Part shown: positions 16,565 to 24,666 of the stretch, in pieces
How the letters are laid out: each line of letters begins with the position of its first letter
Numbering within the stretch: position 1 is the stretch's first letter
Source of the DNA: Lachnospiraceae bacterium
Lineage (GTDB): Bacteria > Bacillota > Clostridia > Lachnospirales > Lachnospiraceae
Direction: 5' to 3'
Assembly (NCBI GenBank): GCA_017480445.1
Contig: JAFVAO010000050.1
Span: forward strand, 1 to 37,657
Length of the DNA stretch: 37,657 bases
Notes under the pieces: generated by a model
Told to the model about the DNA's origin: nothing
Databases searched by the model: none
The model's input: only the letters and a program-made list of their open reading frames with translations
Position numbers and translations under genes: made by a program

Positions 16565-17421
16565 TCCGGACGATAGGCTAGAATGCGGGGAGAGATCGGG
16601 AGATTTGTATAAATATCCGCATAACGGCTGGGCGACAGGCCCTCAATATAATTGGGCGTATAGGCTTTCCGGACACCGTTTTTGTGCAGGATATCAATGG
16701 CTTTGTTATAAGCGATGGCGGCCTCCGTCTCGGTGGCGTAAGTGCCGATCAGGAAATTGCCGCGAATATGGATGCGGGCAGCGTAGGAGAGCTGCCCGTT
16801 TTTTTGATACAGACGGACGCCGTGATAAACGTTCAGAATCTCCAGATTCTCGCGGCGGAAATCGGTGGGATCTCCGTTTAAAAAGCGAAAGTCTCTCCCC
16901 TCCACAGCATAATTTTTGATGCCGAAACGGGAGATCACATTCACCTGCATTCCGTAATCCGCGACAAAATAATGGTTGCCGCGACACATGATCTTGTGTG
17001 AGGAGAAATAGAACAGATCATCCAGATCAAACTTCAGCGTCTTGGACGGGGACATATGATAATAAAAAAATTTCTGCCGCAGATAAATGGGCTTGCCAAA
17101 ATAAATATGATTGTCCCGAAAATTGATCAGACACACCCATTTTTCAAACGAAAGCGGAGAGGTCTCGTCATATTGTGCCAGTGTCAGCGCGTCGTCTGAG
17201 AGGAGCCGTTGGCCCTCCAGATACGCCGCATGCGCAGCCTTGTCCGACGGAAAGCTCCCCAGACTGATGTGTTTGCTGCTATGGGTCAGAGAGGCACGAA
17301 AATAAAGCCGTCCGTCCTTTTTGCGTGCGGGATAGACGCCGGGGAGATTCGCAGGATTTTGTTGGTGTTTATCGGTTTCGTGATTCATTGCATTGTTATC
17401 CATCACATTGTTATTGATCAT
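16549..17421 (-). CDS. AP2/HNH-derived DNA-binding protein with two AP2-like repeats
   Basis: Two AP2/ERF-like units are visible. The first (about residues 26-75 from ATG 17421) has LPGVYPARKKDGRLYFRAS and ends HISLGSFPSDKAAHAAYLE. The second (about 205-255) has YHGVRLYQKNGQLSYAARI and ends FLIGTYATETEAAIAYN. Between them DPTDFRRENLEIL resembles the tail of HNH homing endonucleases (D-x-R-x-ENL), but no HNH catalytic histidines are evident. It may be a domesticated homing endonuclease acting as a DNA-binding protein. The start is uncertain: ATG 17421 sits at the predicted transcription start, and ATG 17403 or 17388 are alternatives; none has a good RBS. The frame is open to 17580. Confidence 0.65.
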   Translation of the reverse strand: MINNNVMDNNAMNHETDKHQQNPANLPGVYPARKKDGRLYFRASLTHSSKHISLGSFPSDKAAHAAYLEGQRLLSDDALTLAQYDETSPLSFEKWVCLINFRDNHIYFGKPIYLRQKFFYYHMSPSKTLKFDLDDLFYFSSHKIMCRGNHYFVADYGMQVNVISRFGIKNYAVEGRDFRFLNGDPTDFRRENLEILNVYHGVRLYQKNGQLSYAARIHIRGNFLIGTYATETEAAIAYNKAIDILHKNGVRKAYTPNYIEGLSPSRYADIYTNLPISPRILAYRPDHFSE

Positions 17422-17425
17422 TTTT

Positions 17426-17455
17426 AGTATATCACCAATCATAAAAGAAAGACAA
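17426..17455 (-). promoter_or_regulatory. Promoter of the AP2-like gene
   Basis: On the minus strand TTGTCT (17455-17450) and TATACT (17431-17426) are 18 bp apart. Transcription would begin near 17419, implying a leaderless or nearly leaderless message. Confidence 0.55.
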
Positions 17456-17466
17456 GCCGCATACAT

Positions 17467-18129
17467 ATGTTTTATCGGAGGCTGTTGCGAAGCGACAGAA
17501 AAAGAACTATGTATAAGAGAGCGCTGGGTTGTGTGGTGATGCTGCAAATCATTTTTTTGTGCGGGATGTTCTGCGTACATGCAATATCGTATGATGAAAG
17601 GCTGGACGTGCCGTTGCGCGAGGTCAAGCTGGACGCGCGGCTCGCGGCGACGGAACAGGAATCGGCCATGGGGATCATGGATACGTCGGTGTCCGGACAG
17701 CGCGTGGTACAGGTGAGCCGCGTGGAAAACAAGCAGACGGTTTCCTGTTCGGCGGACGACAAGGAACTGCTGTTGCGGATCGTGGAAGCGGAGGCGGGCA
17801 ATCAGGACGCGGACGGCAGGCTCCTGGTGGCGAATGTGGTCTTAAATCGGGTGGCCAGCGAAACTTTTCCGGATACAGTGGAGGGGGTGGTGCTGCAGGA
17901 ATCCGGCGGTGCCTATCAGTTTTCCCCGGTGGCAAACGGACGCCTCTGGCGGGTGCAGATCAGCGAGGAGACGCGGGATGCGGTGGATCGGGCGCTGGAC
18001 GGCGAGGATATCTCGGAGGGCGCGCTGTATTTTGTGGCCAGACAATACGCCGATGCCGGCAAGGTCGGATGGTTTGACAGACACCTGACCTATCTCTTTG
18101 AGTGGGGCGGACATGAATTCTTCAAGTGA
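17467..18129 (+). CDS. SleB-like cell wall hydrolase (Hydrolase_2 family)
   Basis: The 220-residue protein has an N-terminal hydrophobic segment (about residues 17-39; signal or anchor). A C-terminal SleB/CwlJ domain starts at ELLLRIVEAEAGNQDADGRLLVANVVLNRV, with the catalytic-type Glu near 107-109, and continues through YQFSPVANGRLW and ALYFV. Such enzymes are lytic amidase or transglycosylase-type peptidoglycan hydrolases used in spore germination or wall turnover. Start choice is open: ATG 17467 or ATG 17509, neither with a clear RBS. A hairpin terminator follows at 18181-18224. Confidence 0.85.
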   Translation: MFYRRLLRSDRKRTMYKRALGCVVMLQIIFLCGMFCVHAISYDERLDVPLREVKLDARLAATEQESAMGIMDTSVSGQRVVQVSRVENKQTVSCSADDKELLLRIVEAEAGNQDADGRLLVANVVLNRVASETFPDTVEGVVLQESGGAYQFSPVANGRLWRVQISEETRDAVDRALDGEDISEGALYFVARQYADAGKVGWFDRHLTYLFEWGGHEFFK

Positions 18130-18161
18130 GGAGCAGCCGCCGCCGATGTGTTTTTGTATCT

Positions 18162-18291
18162 CCTGTTTTTATGTATTTTTACAGGCTAAAGCCAGTCATT
18201 TATGTTAGCTTAGCCTGTATTTTTTGTCTGTGTGTTTCGGATTACATATAATGCAGGCTAAATTGGTTGATTTCTGTTAACTTCGGCCTGT
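18162..18291 (+). terminator. Terminator hairpin and a second related hairpin before the cellulase gene
   Basis: This describes the 320-bp gene-free stretch 18130-18449. ACAGGCTAA (18181-18189) pairs with TTAGCCTGT (18210-18218), followed by a six-T run: a rho-independent terminator. A related 38-bp copy lies at 18254-18291 (CAGGCTAA ... CGGCCTGT) without a T tract. CCTGT at 18162-18166 could also pair with ACAGG at 18181, giving alternative folds. The rest of the gap holds the cellulase promoter. Confidence 0.7.
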
Positions 18292-18378
18292 CTCCTCAGC
18301 AGGCATTCTGATCTGCTTATTTTGAGAACCGTGCGTTGCGGTTATATTATGAATAACTATAAAATTGGGAGGAAAAAA

Positions 18379-18407
18379 TTGACTTTTATACTTATTTTCG
18401 ATAGACT
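18379..18407 (+). promoter_or_regulatory. Promoter of the GH9 cellulase gene
   Basis: TTGACT (18379-18384) and TAGACT (18402-18407) are 17 bp apart, giving a short leader of about 35 nt to ATG 18450. Confidence 0.6.
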
Positions 18408-18449
18408 ACTCATGAATGAGACAACAAATATGTATCAAGGAGTGTAAAA

Positions 18450-21400
18450 ATGCATTTGAGCAAAAGAATGTTGGCATTCGGCCTTAGCCTTACTCTGGCG
18501 GTATCGAGTATCACCGCGCCGGCTGTGACAGTGGAGGCGGCCCCGGATACCAACCTGGATGTGGAATACAATTATGCGAAATTGTTGCAGGAATCCCTGT
18601 ATTTTTATGATGCGAATATGTGTGGGTACCTGGAGGACGCTTGCGCGCTGAGTTGGCGTGGCAACTGTCATGCTTATGATAAAAATGGGCAGGTGACCAT
18701 CGATGGCGTGACTTACGCGGTGGATGCGTCAGGCGGTTTTCACGATGCAGGAGATCACGTGAAATTCGGATTGCCGCAGGGGTACGCTGCGTCGATGCTG
18801 GGCATGAGCTACTATGAATTTCCAAGCGCATTCACGGAGACGAAACAGGATGTGCATCTGCAGACGATTACCGACTATTTCTGTGATTATTTTAAACGCT
18901 GTACCATCTATGCGCAGGGGAGTGACACGGTTGTGGGCTTCGTCTATCAGGTCGGGGACGGCAATTCCGATCACGCTGTCTGGAGTGCGCCGGAGACGCA
19001 GACGCTTGCGCGGCCGCTCTACGTCGCGACAAGTGCAAACCCTGCCACGGATGAAGTGTCCGTTGCCATTGCGGCACTGGCCATCAATTATATCAATTTC
19101 GGAGCAGGCGGAGAGCCGCGTTATGTGCAGGATCTACAGGTTGCTAAAGACCTGTTTGCATTTGTGCAGAAAAACGACAAGGGATGTGCCTCTGAGGGCG
19201 CTTGGGATTTTTATGCCTCGGACAGCTGGCAGGATGATTTCGCGCTGGCAGCGGCTGCATTGTATAAGGCGACCGGTGATACAACTTATCTGGATGCGTA
19301 CAATGCCAACCAAGGCGGGATCAACAGCTATTGGGTACTGGACTGGGCCAATTCCGGAGCGATGGCAGCCATGTTGATGGAGAATACATCGACACTGGCG
19401 TCGATTGCCAATGTAATACAGAGCAAGACAAAGCTGGACAATGTATTTAATTGTCTGTCGGACTGGGGGTCTTGCCGCTACAGTGCTTCGGAGCAGTTTG
19501 TCGGCCTTGTCTATGACCGGTTGACCGGCACGAAACAGTATGACGCATGGGCGATCAGCCAAATGAATTATATGATTGGTGATAATCCGACAAAACAGTG
19601 CTACATGGTGGGGTATAATGCGAACTCCAGTCAATATCCGCATCATCGTGCCGCCTCCGGATCTACGGACGCCAATGTGGTGAACCCGGCACACTATACG
19701 CTTCTGGGCGCGTTGGTAGGTGGCCCGAAGACCTCTGGCTACTATGCGGATGATCAGGGCAATTATGAGAGCAATGAGGTGGCGCTGGACTATAATGCCG
19801 GCTATGTCGGCGCGTTGGCCGGTCTGTACACGGCACACAAGAACGACACCGCGATTTATTTGTCTTACGCAGGGAAAAATACAAGCAATTACAGTATAGC
19901 ACTGGTCGGTAAAGAGGAGCTTGCCGCGGTGGGCGTGACACGTTATTACGGAGACGACAGTGGCAGCGGTACATCCGGCGAGGGTTCAGATGGTGATGTG
20001 TCCGACAACGATATATCGAGCGGCGATGTCTCCGACAGTGACGTATCAGATGGCGATGTGTCCGACAGCGATATATCGAGCGGCGATGTGTCCGACAGCG
20101 ATATATCGAGCGGCGATGTGTCCGGCAGTGACGTATCAGATGGTGATGTATCCGGCAGTGATGTATCGAGCGGCGATGTCTCTGATGGTGATGTGTCCGG
20201 TGGTGACCCGCAGCCGGTGATCTGCCTGCACGTGAATACCAAAGAGGAGAAACAGAATGGGCGTGCGGCAACCTGTACGGAGGGTGGCACTTATGATATG
20301 GTCACAGTGTGCCTTTCCTGTGGAAAAGAGCTTGCGCGGACGCATGAAACAACAGCGGCGCTGGGACATAAATGGGATGCGGGGCAGGTGGTTACGGAAG
20401 CTGGCCTACAGTATGATCGTGTCATGCGCTATACTTGTGAGAGATGTGGACTTACGCGGGATGAGACGCTACAGGACGGCTTGTTTCATGTGCTTGCCAT
20501 ACCGGATCAGGACTACACCGGCAAGGCGATCAAGCCGACGGTGACGGTATATGACGGATCCGTGCTGTTGCGTGCGGGTAAGGACTATATGGTAAGCTAT
20601 AAGAACAATCTGGCGGCGGGCACGGCGCAGGCGCTGATCAAGGGAAAGGGGAACTACAAGGGAAGCCTGACGACGACCTTTCGTATTTTGCCCAGAGATC
20701 TTGCGGCGGAGGATGTCACCGTGCAGGCGAAGGGGCTTACAAATGCGGATCTGGAATATGGGATTACACTGCCTGTAAACGGCAAGCTGCAGCAGCCTGC
20801 ACTGACCGTCAAATGGGGCAAGAAGACTCTGAAAAAAGGGACGGACTATGTCGTGGAATATCCGTCAGCTGCGAAAGACGCTTACCGGGCGGAGGGAACT
20901 TACGAGATCCGCATTCGCGCCAAAGACGGCGGCAACTTTACCGGTGAGCGAACCATCCGGCTGCATTTGACGAAGCAGGCACTTGTGCCGGTTTCCGGGC
21001 TAAAATGTGCGGTGAAAGCGCAGAACTATACCGGAAGCGCCATTACTACAGCTGCCTCGCAGGATCTGCTCACAGTGCGAGATGGCGGGAAGCTTCTGAC
21101 GGAAGGGACAGATTATATGCTTACCTATGCCGATAACGTGGATGCAGGCACGGCGCGTATCATCCTCACCGGCAAGCCGGAGGCCGGCTACAGCGGCACG
21201 CGCGTTGTAACGTTCCGAATTCAGGGAATTGCGATTGGTAAAGCAACCTTTGACTGGCTGGATGGGGCGGACTTTGCTTATCGGGGCGGCGATCCCGTGA
21301 CACCTGCGTTTGCGCTTTCCTATGGCGGCACAACGCTCTCTGACAGCAGTTACAGCTATACCTATGAGAACAATACGCAGGTTGGCACGGCGACACTTAC

Positions 21401-22262
21401 CCTGACGGGTAAAGGGCAGTTTAGCGGAAGTATTAAAAAGACCTTTAAAGTCCAGCCCTATGACGCGGCAAGCGACAGCCGGAAGATCATGACGATTGAT
21501 CCGATTGCGGAGCAGGCTTATGTAAAGGGCGGTGCCAAGCCGAAGGTCTCTGTGCGGGCGGCGGGCGTGCAGCTTGCGGAGGGTGTGGATTACACCTTGA
21601 CCTATCAAAACAATCAGACTGTGACGACAGGTGAGGGCACCGATCGGAAGCCTGTGGTACAGATTCGGTTCAAGGGAAATTATCGCAATACGATCACCCG
21701 GAATTTTGTGATTCAGCAGGGTAGTCTGCAAACGGCGCGTATGGACGCCGCGGATAAGGCGGAAAGCGTAAAACCGTCGGCATGGAAGCAGACAACGGTG
21801 GCGCTATATGATACCGACGGCAAAAAGCTGAAGGCGGGGACGGATTACAACAAAACCTTCGTATACAGCTATGATCCGACGGGACAGGAGCTTGTGCGGG
21901 ATACGGATGCGGTGCAGGCCGGAACGACCATTTATGTCACTGTGACAGGGGCCGGAAATTATGCAGGCAGCCATATCACCGGCAGCTACCGCGTGGTACA
22001 GACACTTCTGAAGGCCGGAAGGCTGAAAGCAGTGATCCCGAACCAAACCTATCAGACAGTCGCATCAGACCTACAGGCCAAGGACATCACCGTGACCTAC
22101 GGCGGCGTAAAACTTGTGCCGGAGCAGGAATATGTGGTGGAGCAGACGACACAGACTTCTTTCCTGCGCGTGGGAAAAGTCACTGTTACGATCCGTGGAA
22201 AGGGCGTGTACGGCGGAACCTGCAAGGTGAAATATCTCATTGTGGCAAAGCCGTTTCAATAA
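18450..22262 (+). CDS. Secreted multidomain GH9 cellulase (endoglucanase)
   Basis: The 1270-residue protein starts with a signal peptide (about 1-31, cleavage near VEAAP). The GH9 catalytic domain spans about 35-490, with catalytic DAGD at 99-102, HHRAASG at 398-404 and the general acid E443 in NEVALD. An Asp/Ser-rich linker (about 503-589) of repeated GDVSDSDIS units follows. A four-cysteine region with CLSCG and CERCG (about 591-680) comes next, then six or seven Ig/MBG-like repeats of the YTGKAIKPTVTV ... NNLAAGTA ... GNYKGS type to the end. No dockerin or sortase motif is seen. AAGGAG at 18437-18442 supports the start. Inferred role: extracellular cleavage of beta-1,4-glucans, with the repeats as spacer or wall-binding elements. 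Confidence 0.93.
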   Translation: MHLSKRMLAFGLSLTLAVSSITAPAVTVEAAPDTNLDVEYNYAKLLQESLYFYDANMCGYLEDACALSWRGNCHAYDKNGQVTIDGVTYAVDASGGFHDAGDHVKFGLPQGYAASMLGMSYYEFPSAFTETKQDVHLQTITDYFCDYFKRCTIYAQGSDTVVGFVYQVGDGNSDHAVWSAPETQTLARPLYVATSANPATDEVSVAIAALAINYINFGAGGEPRYVQDLQVAKDLFAFVQKNDKGCASEGAWDFYASDSWQDDFALAAAALYKATGDTTYLDAYNANQGGINSYWVLDWANSGAMAAMLMENTSTLASIANVIQSKTKLDNVFNCLSDWGSCRYSASEQFVGLVYDRLTGTKQYDAWAISQMNYMIGDNPTKQCYMVGYNANSSQYPHHRAASGSTDANVVNPAHYTLLGALVGGPKTSGYYADDQGNYESNEVALDYNAGYVGALAGLYTAHKNDTAIYLSYAGKNTSNYSIALVGKEELAAVGVTRYYGDDSGSGTSGEGSDGDVSDNDISSGDVSDSDVSDGDVSDSDISSGDVSDSDISSGDVSGSDVSDGDVSGSDVSSGDVSDGDVSGGDPQPVICLHVNTKEEKQNGRAATCTEGGTYDMVTVCLSCGKELARTHETTAALGHKWDAGQVVTEAGLQYDRVMRYTCERCGLTRDETLQDGLFHVLAIPDQDYTGKAIKPTVTVYDGSVLLRAGKDYMVSYKNNLAAGTAQALIKGKGNYKGSLTTTFRILPRDLAAEDVTVQAKGLTNADLEYGITLPVNGKLQQPALTVKWGKKTLKKGTDYVVEYPSAAKDAYRAEGTYEIRIRAKDGGNFTGERTIRLHLTKQALVPVSGLKCAVKAQNYTGSAITTAASQDLLTVRDGGKLLTEGTDYMLTYADNVDAGTARIILTGKPEAGYSGTRVVTFRIQGIAIGKATFDWLDGADFAYRGGDPVTPAFALSYGGTTLSDSSYSYTYENNTQVGTATLTLTGKGQFSGSIKKTFKVQPYDAASDSRKIMTIDPIAEQAYVKGGAKPKVSVRAAGVQLAEGVDYTLTYQNNQTVTTGEGTDRKPVVQIRFKGNYRNTITRNFVIQQGSLQTARMDAADKAESVKPSAWKQTTVALYDTDGKKLKAGTDYNKTFVYSYDPTGQELVRDTDAVQAGTTIYVTVTGAGNYAGSHITGSYRVVQTLLKAGRLKAVIPNQTYQTVASDLQAKDITVTYGGVKLVPEQEYVVEQTTQTSFLRVGKVTVTIRGKGVYGGTCKVKYLIVAKPFQ
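19980..20210 (+). repeat. In-frame tandem repeats coding the Asp/Ser linker of the cellulase
   Basis: Units of 15 and 30 bp are repeated, including exact 30-bp copies with the core AGCGGCGATGTGTCCGACAG around 20040-20130. All keep the reading frame, encoding alternating GDVS/SDIS pentads. Unit number is likely to vary between strains. Confidence 0.85.
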
Positions 22263-22276
22263 AGAAGCAAAGCCGG

Positions 22277-22305
22277 TTGCGTGCTGCCCAAAACTGTGTT
22301 ATAAT
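22277..22305 (+). promoter_or_regulatory. Promoter of thrC
   Basis: TTGCGT (22277-22282) and TATAAT (22300-22305) are 17 bp apart. The 70-nt leader shows no T-box or riboswitch motif. Confidence 0.7.
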
Positions 22306-22377
22306 GACTTCGCTTTATTTTTTATGTGATAGATTTTTAATAGAAATATGCCCGGGCGGCAGATGGAGAGGAAAGAG

Positions 22378-23865
22378 ATGGACGTATTATATAGCAGTAC
22401 CAGAAGTAAAGGCAATTCTGTGAAGGCTTCAGAAGCGATCTTAAAGGGATTGTCGGATGACGGCGGCCTGTTTGTGCCGGATCATATACCGGCGTTGGAC
22501 AAGAGCCTGCAGGAGCTTGCCAAGATGGATTATAAGCAGGTGGCTTATGAGGTCATGAAGCTTTATCTGACGGATTTTACGGAAGAAGAGTTGAAAAACT
22601 GTATTGAGAAAGCGTATGATGCCAAATTTGACACAGAGGCAATCGCACCGCTCGTAGAGGCGGAGGGTGCGTATTATCTGGAGCTGTTCCACGGCTCGAC
22701 AATTGCGTTTAAGGATATGGCACTGTCGATCCTGCCGCATCTGATGATTACTTCCGCGCGGAAGAATCACATTCAAAATGAGATTGTGATCCTGACGGCG
22801 ACCTCCGGTGACACCGGTAAGGCTGCACTGGCAGGGTTTGCCGGCGTCGAGGGCACGCGGATCATTGTCTTTTATCCGAAGAACGGCGTGAGCCCGATTC
22901 AGGAGAAGCAGATGGTGACGCAAAAGGGTGCCAACACGCTTGTCGTGGGGATCCACGGGAATTTTGACGACGCGCAGACGGGCGTGAAGAAGATTTTTTC
23001 GGACAAGGCCCTGGCAAAGGAGATGGATGCGAAGGGTTTCCAGTTCTCCTCCGCCAACTCGATCAACATCGGTCGTCTGGTGCCCCAGATCTGCTACTAT
23101 GTGTACGCCTATGCGAAACTGTTGGCAGAAGGGAAGATCGCGGAGGGCGAACAGATTAATGTTGTGGTGCCAACCGGCAATTTCGGCAATATTCTGGCGG
23201 CGTTCTATGCGAAACATATGGGACTGCCCATCCGTAAGCTGATCTGTGCATCCAATGACAATAAGGTGTTGTACGACTTTTTCAGCACCGGCAGCTATGA
23301 CAGAAACAGAGAGTTTGTGTTGACTTCCTCGCCCTCTATGGACATTTTGATCTCCAGCAATCTGGAGCGGTTGATCTATTGGATCGCCGGCAATGATGCA
23401 GAGAAAAACAAAGAGCTGATGACCGCGCTTACCAGTCAGGGTCAATATGAGATCACCGATGCGATGAAGGCGGGACTTGCGGATTTCTATGGAAATTATG
23501 CGAGCGAGGCGGAGACGGCAGCGGAGATCCGCAGACTTTATGAGGCTTGCGGATATGTGATCGATACGCATACGGCGGTCGCGTCCAGCGTTCATCAAAA
23601 GTATCTGCAGGAGACAGGCGACCATGCCAAGACGGTCATCGCCTCCACGGCAAGCCCCTTCAAGTTCACCAGAAGCGTCATGAATGCAATAGACGGTAAG
23701 TACGACGCGATGGGCGACTTTGAACTGGTGGACGAGCTTTCCAGGATCGCCAATGTGCAGGTGCCGGCAGCCATCGAGGAGATCCGCACAGCACCTGTGG
23801 TACATGACAAGCAGTGCGATGTGGACAAGATGCAGGATACCGTAAGAGCGTTTTTGGGAATTTAA
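22378..23865 (+). CDS. thrC: Threonine synthase
   Basis: From ATG 22378 (GGAGAGG at 22365-22371) the protein has 495 residues, normal for the longer clostridial/yeast-type threonine synthase. It starts MDVLYSSTRSKGNSVKASEAILKG. The PLP lysine is K112 in HGSTIAFKDMALS, followed by LTATSGDTGKAALAGF and VPTGNFGN, the phosphate-binding segments. It converts O-phosphohomoserine to threonine. It is monocistronic, with its own promoter and a strong terminator. An in-frame extension to 22348 is not supported by an RBS. Confidence 0.95.
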   Translation: MDVLYSSTRSKGNSVKASEAILKGLSDDGGLFVPDHIPALDKSLQELAKMDYKQVAYEVMKLYLTDFTEEELKNCIEKAYDAKFDTEAIAPLVEAEGAYYLELFHGSTIAFKDMALSILPHLMITSARKNHIQNEIVILTATSGDTGKAALAGFAGVEGTRIIVFYPKNGVSPIQEKQMVTQKGANTLVVGIHGNFDDAQTGVKKIFSDKALAKEMDAKGFQFSSANSINIGRLVPQICYYVYAYAKLLAEGKIAEGEQINVVVPTGNFGNILAAFYAKHMGLPIRKLICASNDNKVLYDFFSTGSYDRNREFVLTSSPSMDILISSNLERLIYWIAGNDAEKNKELMTALTSQGQYEITDAMKAGLADFYGNYASEAETAAEIRRLYEACGYVIDTHTAVASSVHQKYLQETGDHAKTVIASTASPFKFTRSVMNAIDGKYDAMGDFELVDELSRIANVQVPAAIEEIRTAPVVHDKQCDVDKMQDTVRAFLGI

Positions 23866-23907
23866 GAGTTGAATCGGTTTTTATGAAGTAATTTTTGTGA
23901 AGTAAAG

Positions 23908-23957
23908 TGAAAGCCACTTTTGTGCATCGATTGCACAGAGTGGCTTTTTGTTTTTTT
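23908..23957 (+). terminator. Terminator after thrC
   Basis: AAAGCCACT pairs with AGTGGCTTT, and an inner TGTGC pairs with GCACA around ATCGATT. It ends in a T-rich tail (TTTTTGTTTTTTT). Confidence 0.92.
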
Positions 23958-24003
23958 GAATTCTGCGAAAGGAAATCCTGCGCACTTATTTTTTCTGTTT
24001 ATG

Positions 24004-24063
24004 TTGACAAGGAACATGAAAACCATTAAAATAATGGTATAAAGCACTATTTACACCATTATT
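24004..24063 (+). promoter_or_regulatory. Promoter and operator of the Hip-like cassette
   Basis: TTGACA (24004-24009) and TAAAAT (24027-24032) are 17 bp apart, near consensus. The palindrome ACCATTA-AAA-TAATGGT (24022-24038) overlaps the -10. A third half-site ACCATTA (24055-24061) lies between the promoter and the start codon. This fits autorepression by the HTH protein encoded just downstream. Confidence 0.75.
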
Positions 24064-24076
24064 TTGAGGGTTTATT

Positions 24077-24625
24077 ATGAAAGGGAAAGATTATATTACA
24101 TCTAAAACAATCACAAAAGAGGCTATAAAAGATTTACGGAAGTCACTTGGACTGACCCAGCGGCAATTTGCGGAGTTTGTCAATGTCTCTACGCCGACTG
24201 TGGAGCGATGGGAAAGCGGCGAGAAAGAGATCCATGGACCGATCACTTTATTACGGGAAATTCTGCTGCGACATCCTGCATGTTTAGAAGAACTGGCTGT
24301 ACCGGCCAGACAGGCAGGATTACGTCTTTGGTACATGTATAAGGACAGGGTGTGTACACTGATTGACGTGGATGAACTGAGAAAACAGATTTTTATTAAA
24401 AATTATACAGAAAATGTATTATTCTGTGCATTTGGCGCGATACAAAATCCTTCCTACGAAGCGTATGAAAGTTTTTTGGCGTCTCGATGTTTTCCGCAGG
24501 AACGGGATAAAATGAAACTGATGTTACGGGAGTTGAACCTTCCGTTTTATGAGCCATTATTAATCATTGAGAAGACACAAGGTCGTATGGCAGAGGACGA
24601 TTTTTGGATTCGGATAGAACGATGA
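24077..24625 (+). CDS. HTH antitoxin-like protein with C-terminal HipS-like domain
   Basis: The 182-residue protein has an XRE/MqsA-type HTH at about residues 13-65 (LGLTQRQFAEFVNVSTPTVERWESG). The C-terminal about 100 residues contain FLASRCFPQERDKMKLML, FYEPLLIIEKTQGRMAEDDFWI. That segment has the same layout as the HipA N-subdomain 1/HipS module (FF-x-NLLP, R, dLL, GrDs-GAv); this assignment is inferred and not certain. Next to a small HipA-like kinase this would be a HipB-HipS fusion, the DNA-binding and toxin-inhibiting parts in one chain. GAGGG at 24066-24070 supports the start. The cassette is visibly AT-richer than its neighbours. Confidence 0.7.
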   Translation: MKGKDYITSKTITKEAIKDLRKSLGLTQRQFAEFVNVSTPTVERWESGEKEIHGPITLLREILLRHPACLEELAVPARQAGLRLWYMYKDRVCTLIDVDELRKQIFIKNYTENVLFCAFGAIQNPSYEAYESFLASRCFPQERDKMKLMLRELNLPFYEPLLIIEKTQGRMAEDDFWIRIER

Positions 24626-24666
24626 ACGATCAAAGAGAGGTTGTGGATGGAGAGGAGTAGCGGCGT

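Noticed and set aside
19980-20210. CRISPR-like regular repeats
   Set aside because: The repeats keep the reading frame of the cellulase, have no unique spacers and encode an Asp/Ser linker.
22306-22377. T-box or threonine riboswitch before thrC
   Set aside because: The leader is about 70 nt, with no T-box sequence and no terminator hairpin.
22441-23805. Minus-strand open frame of 454 codons opposite thrC
   Set aside because: Antisense shadow of thrC, with no RBS or recognisable domain.
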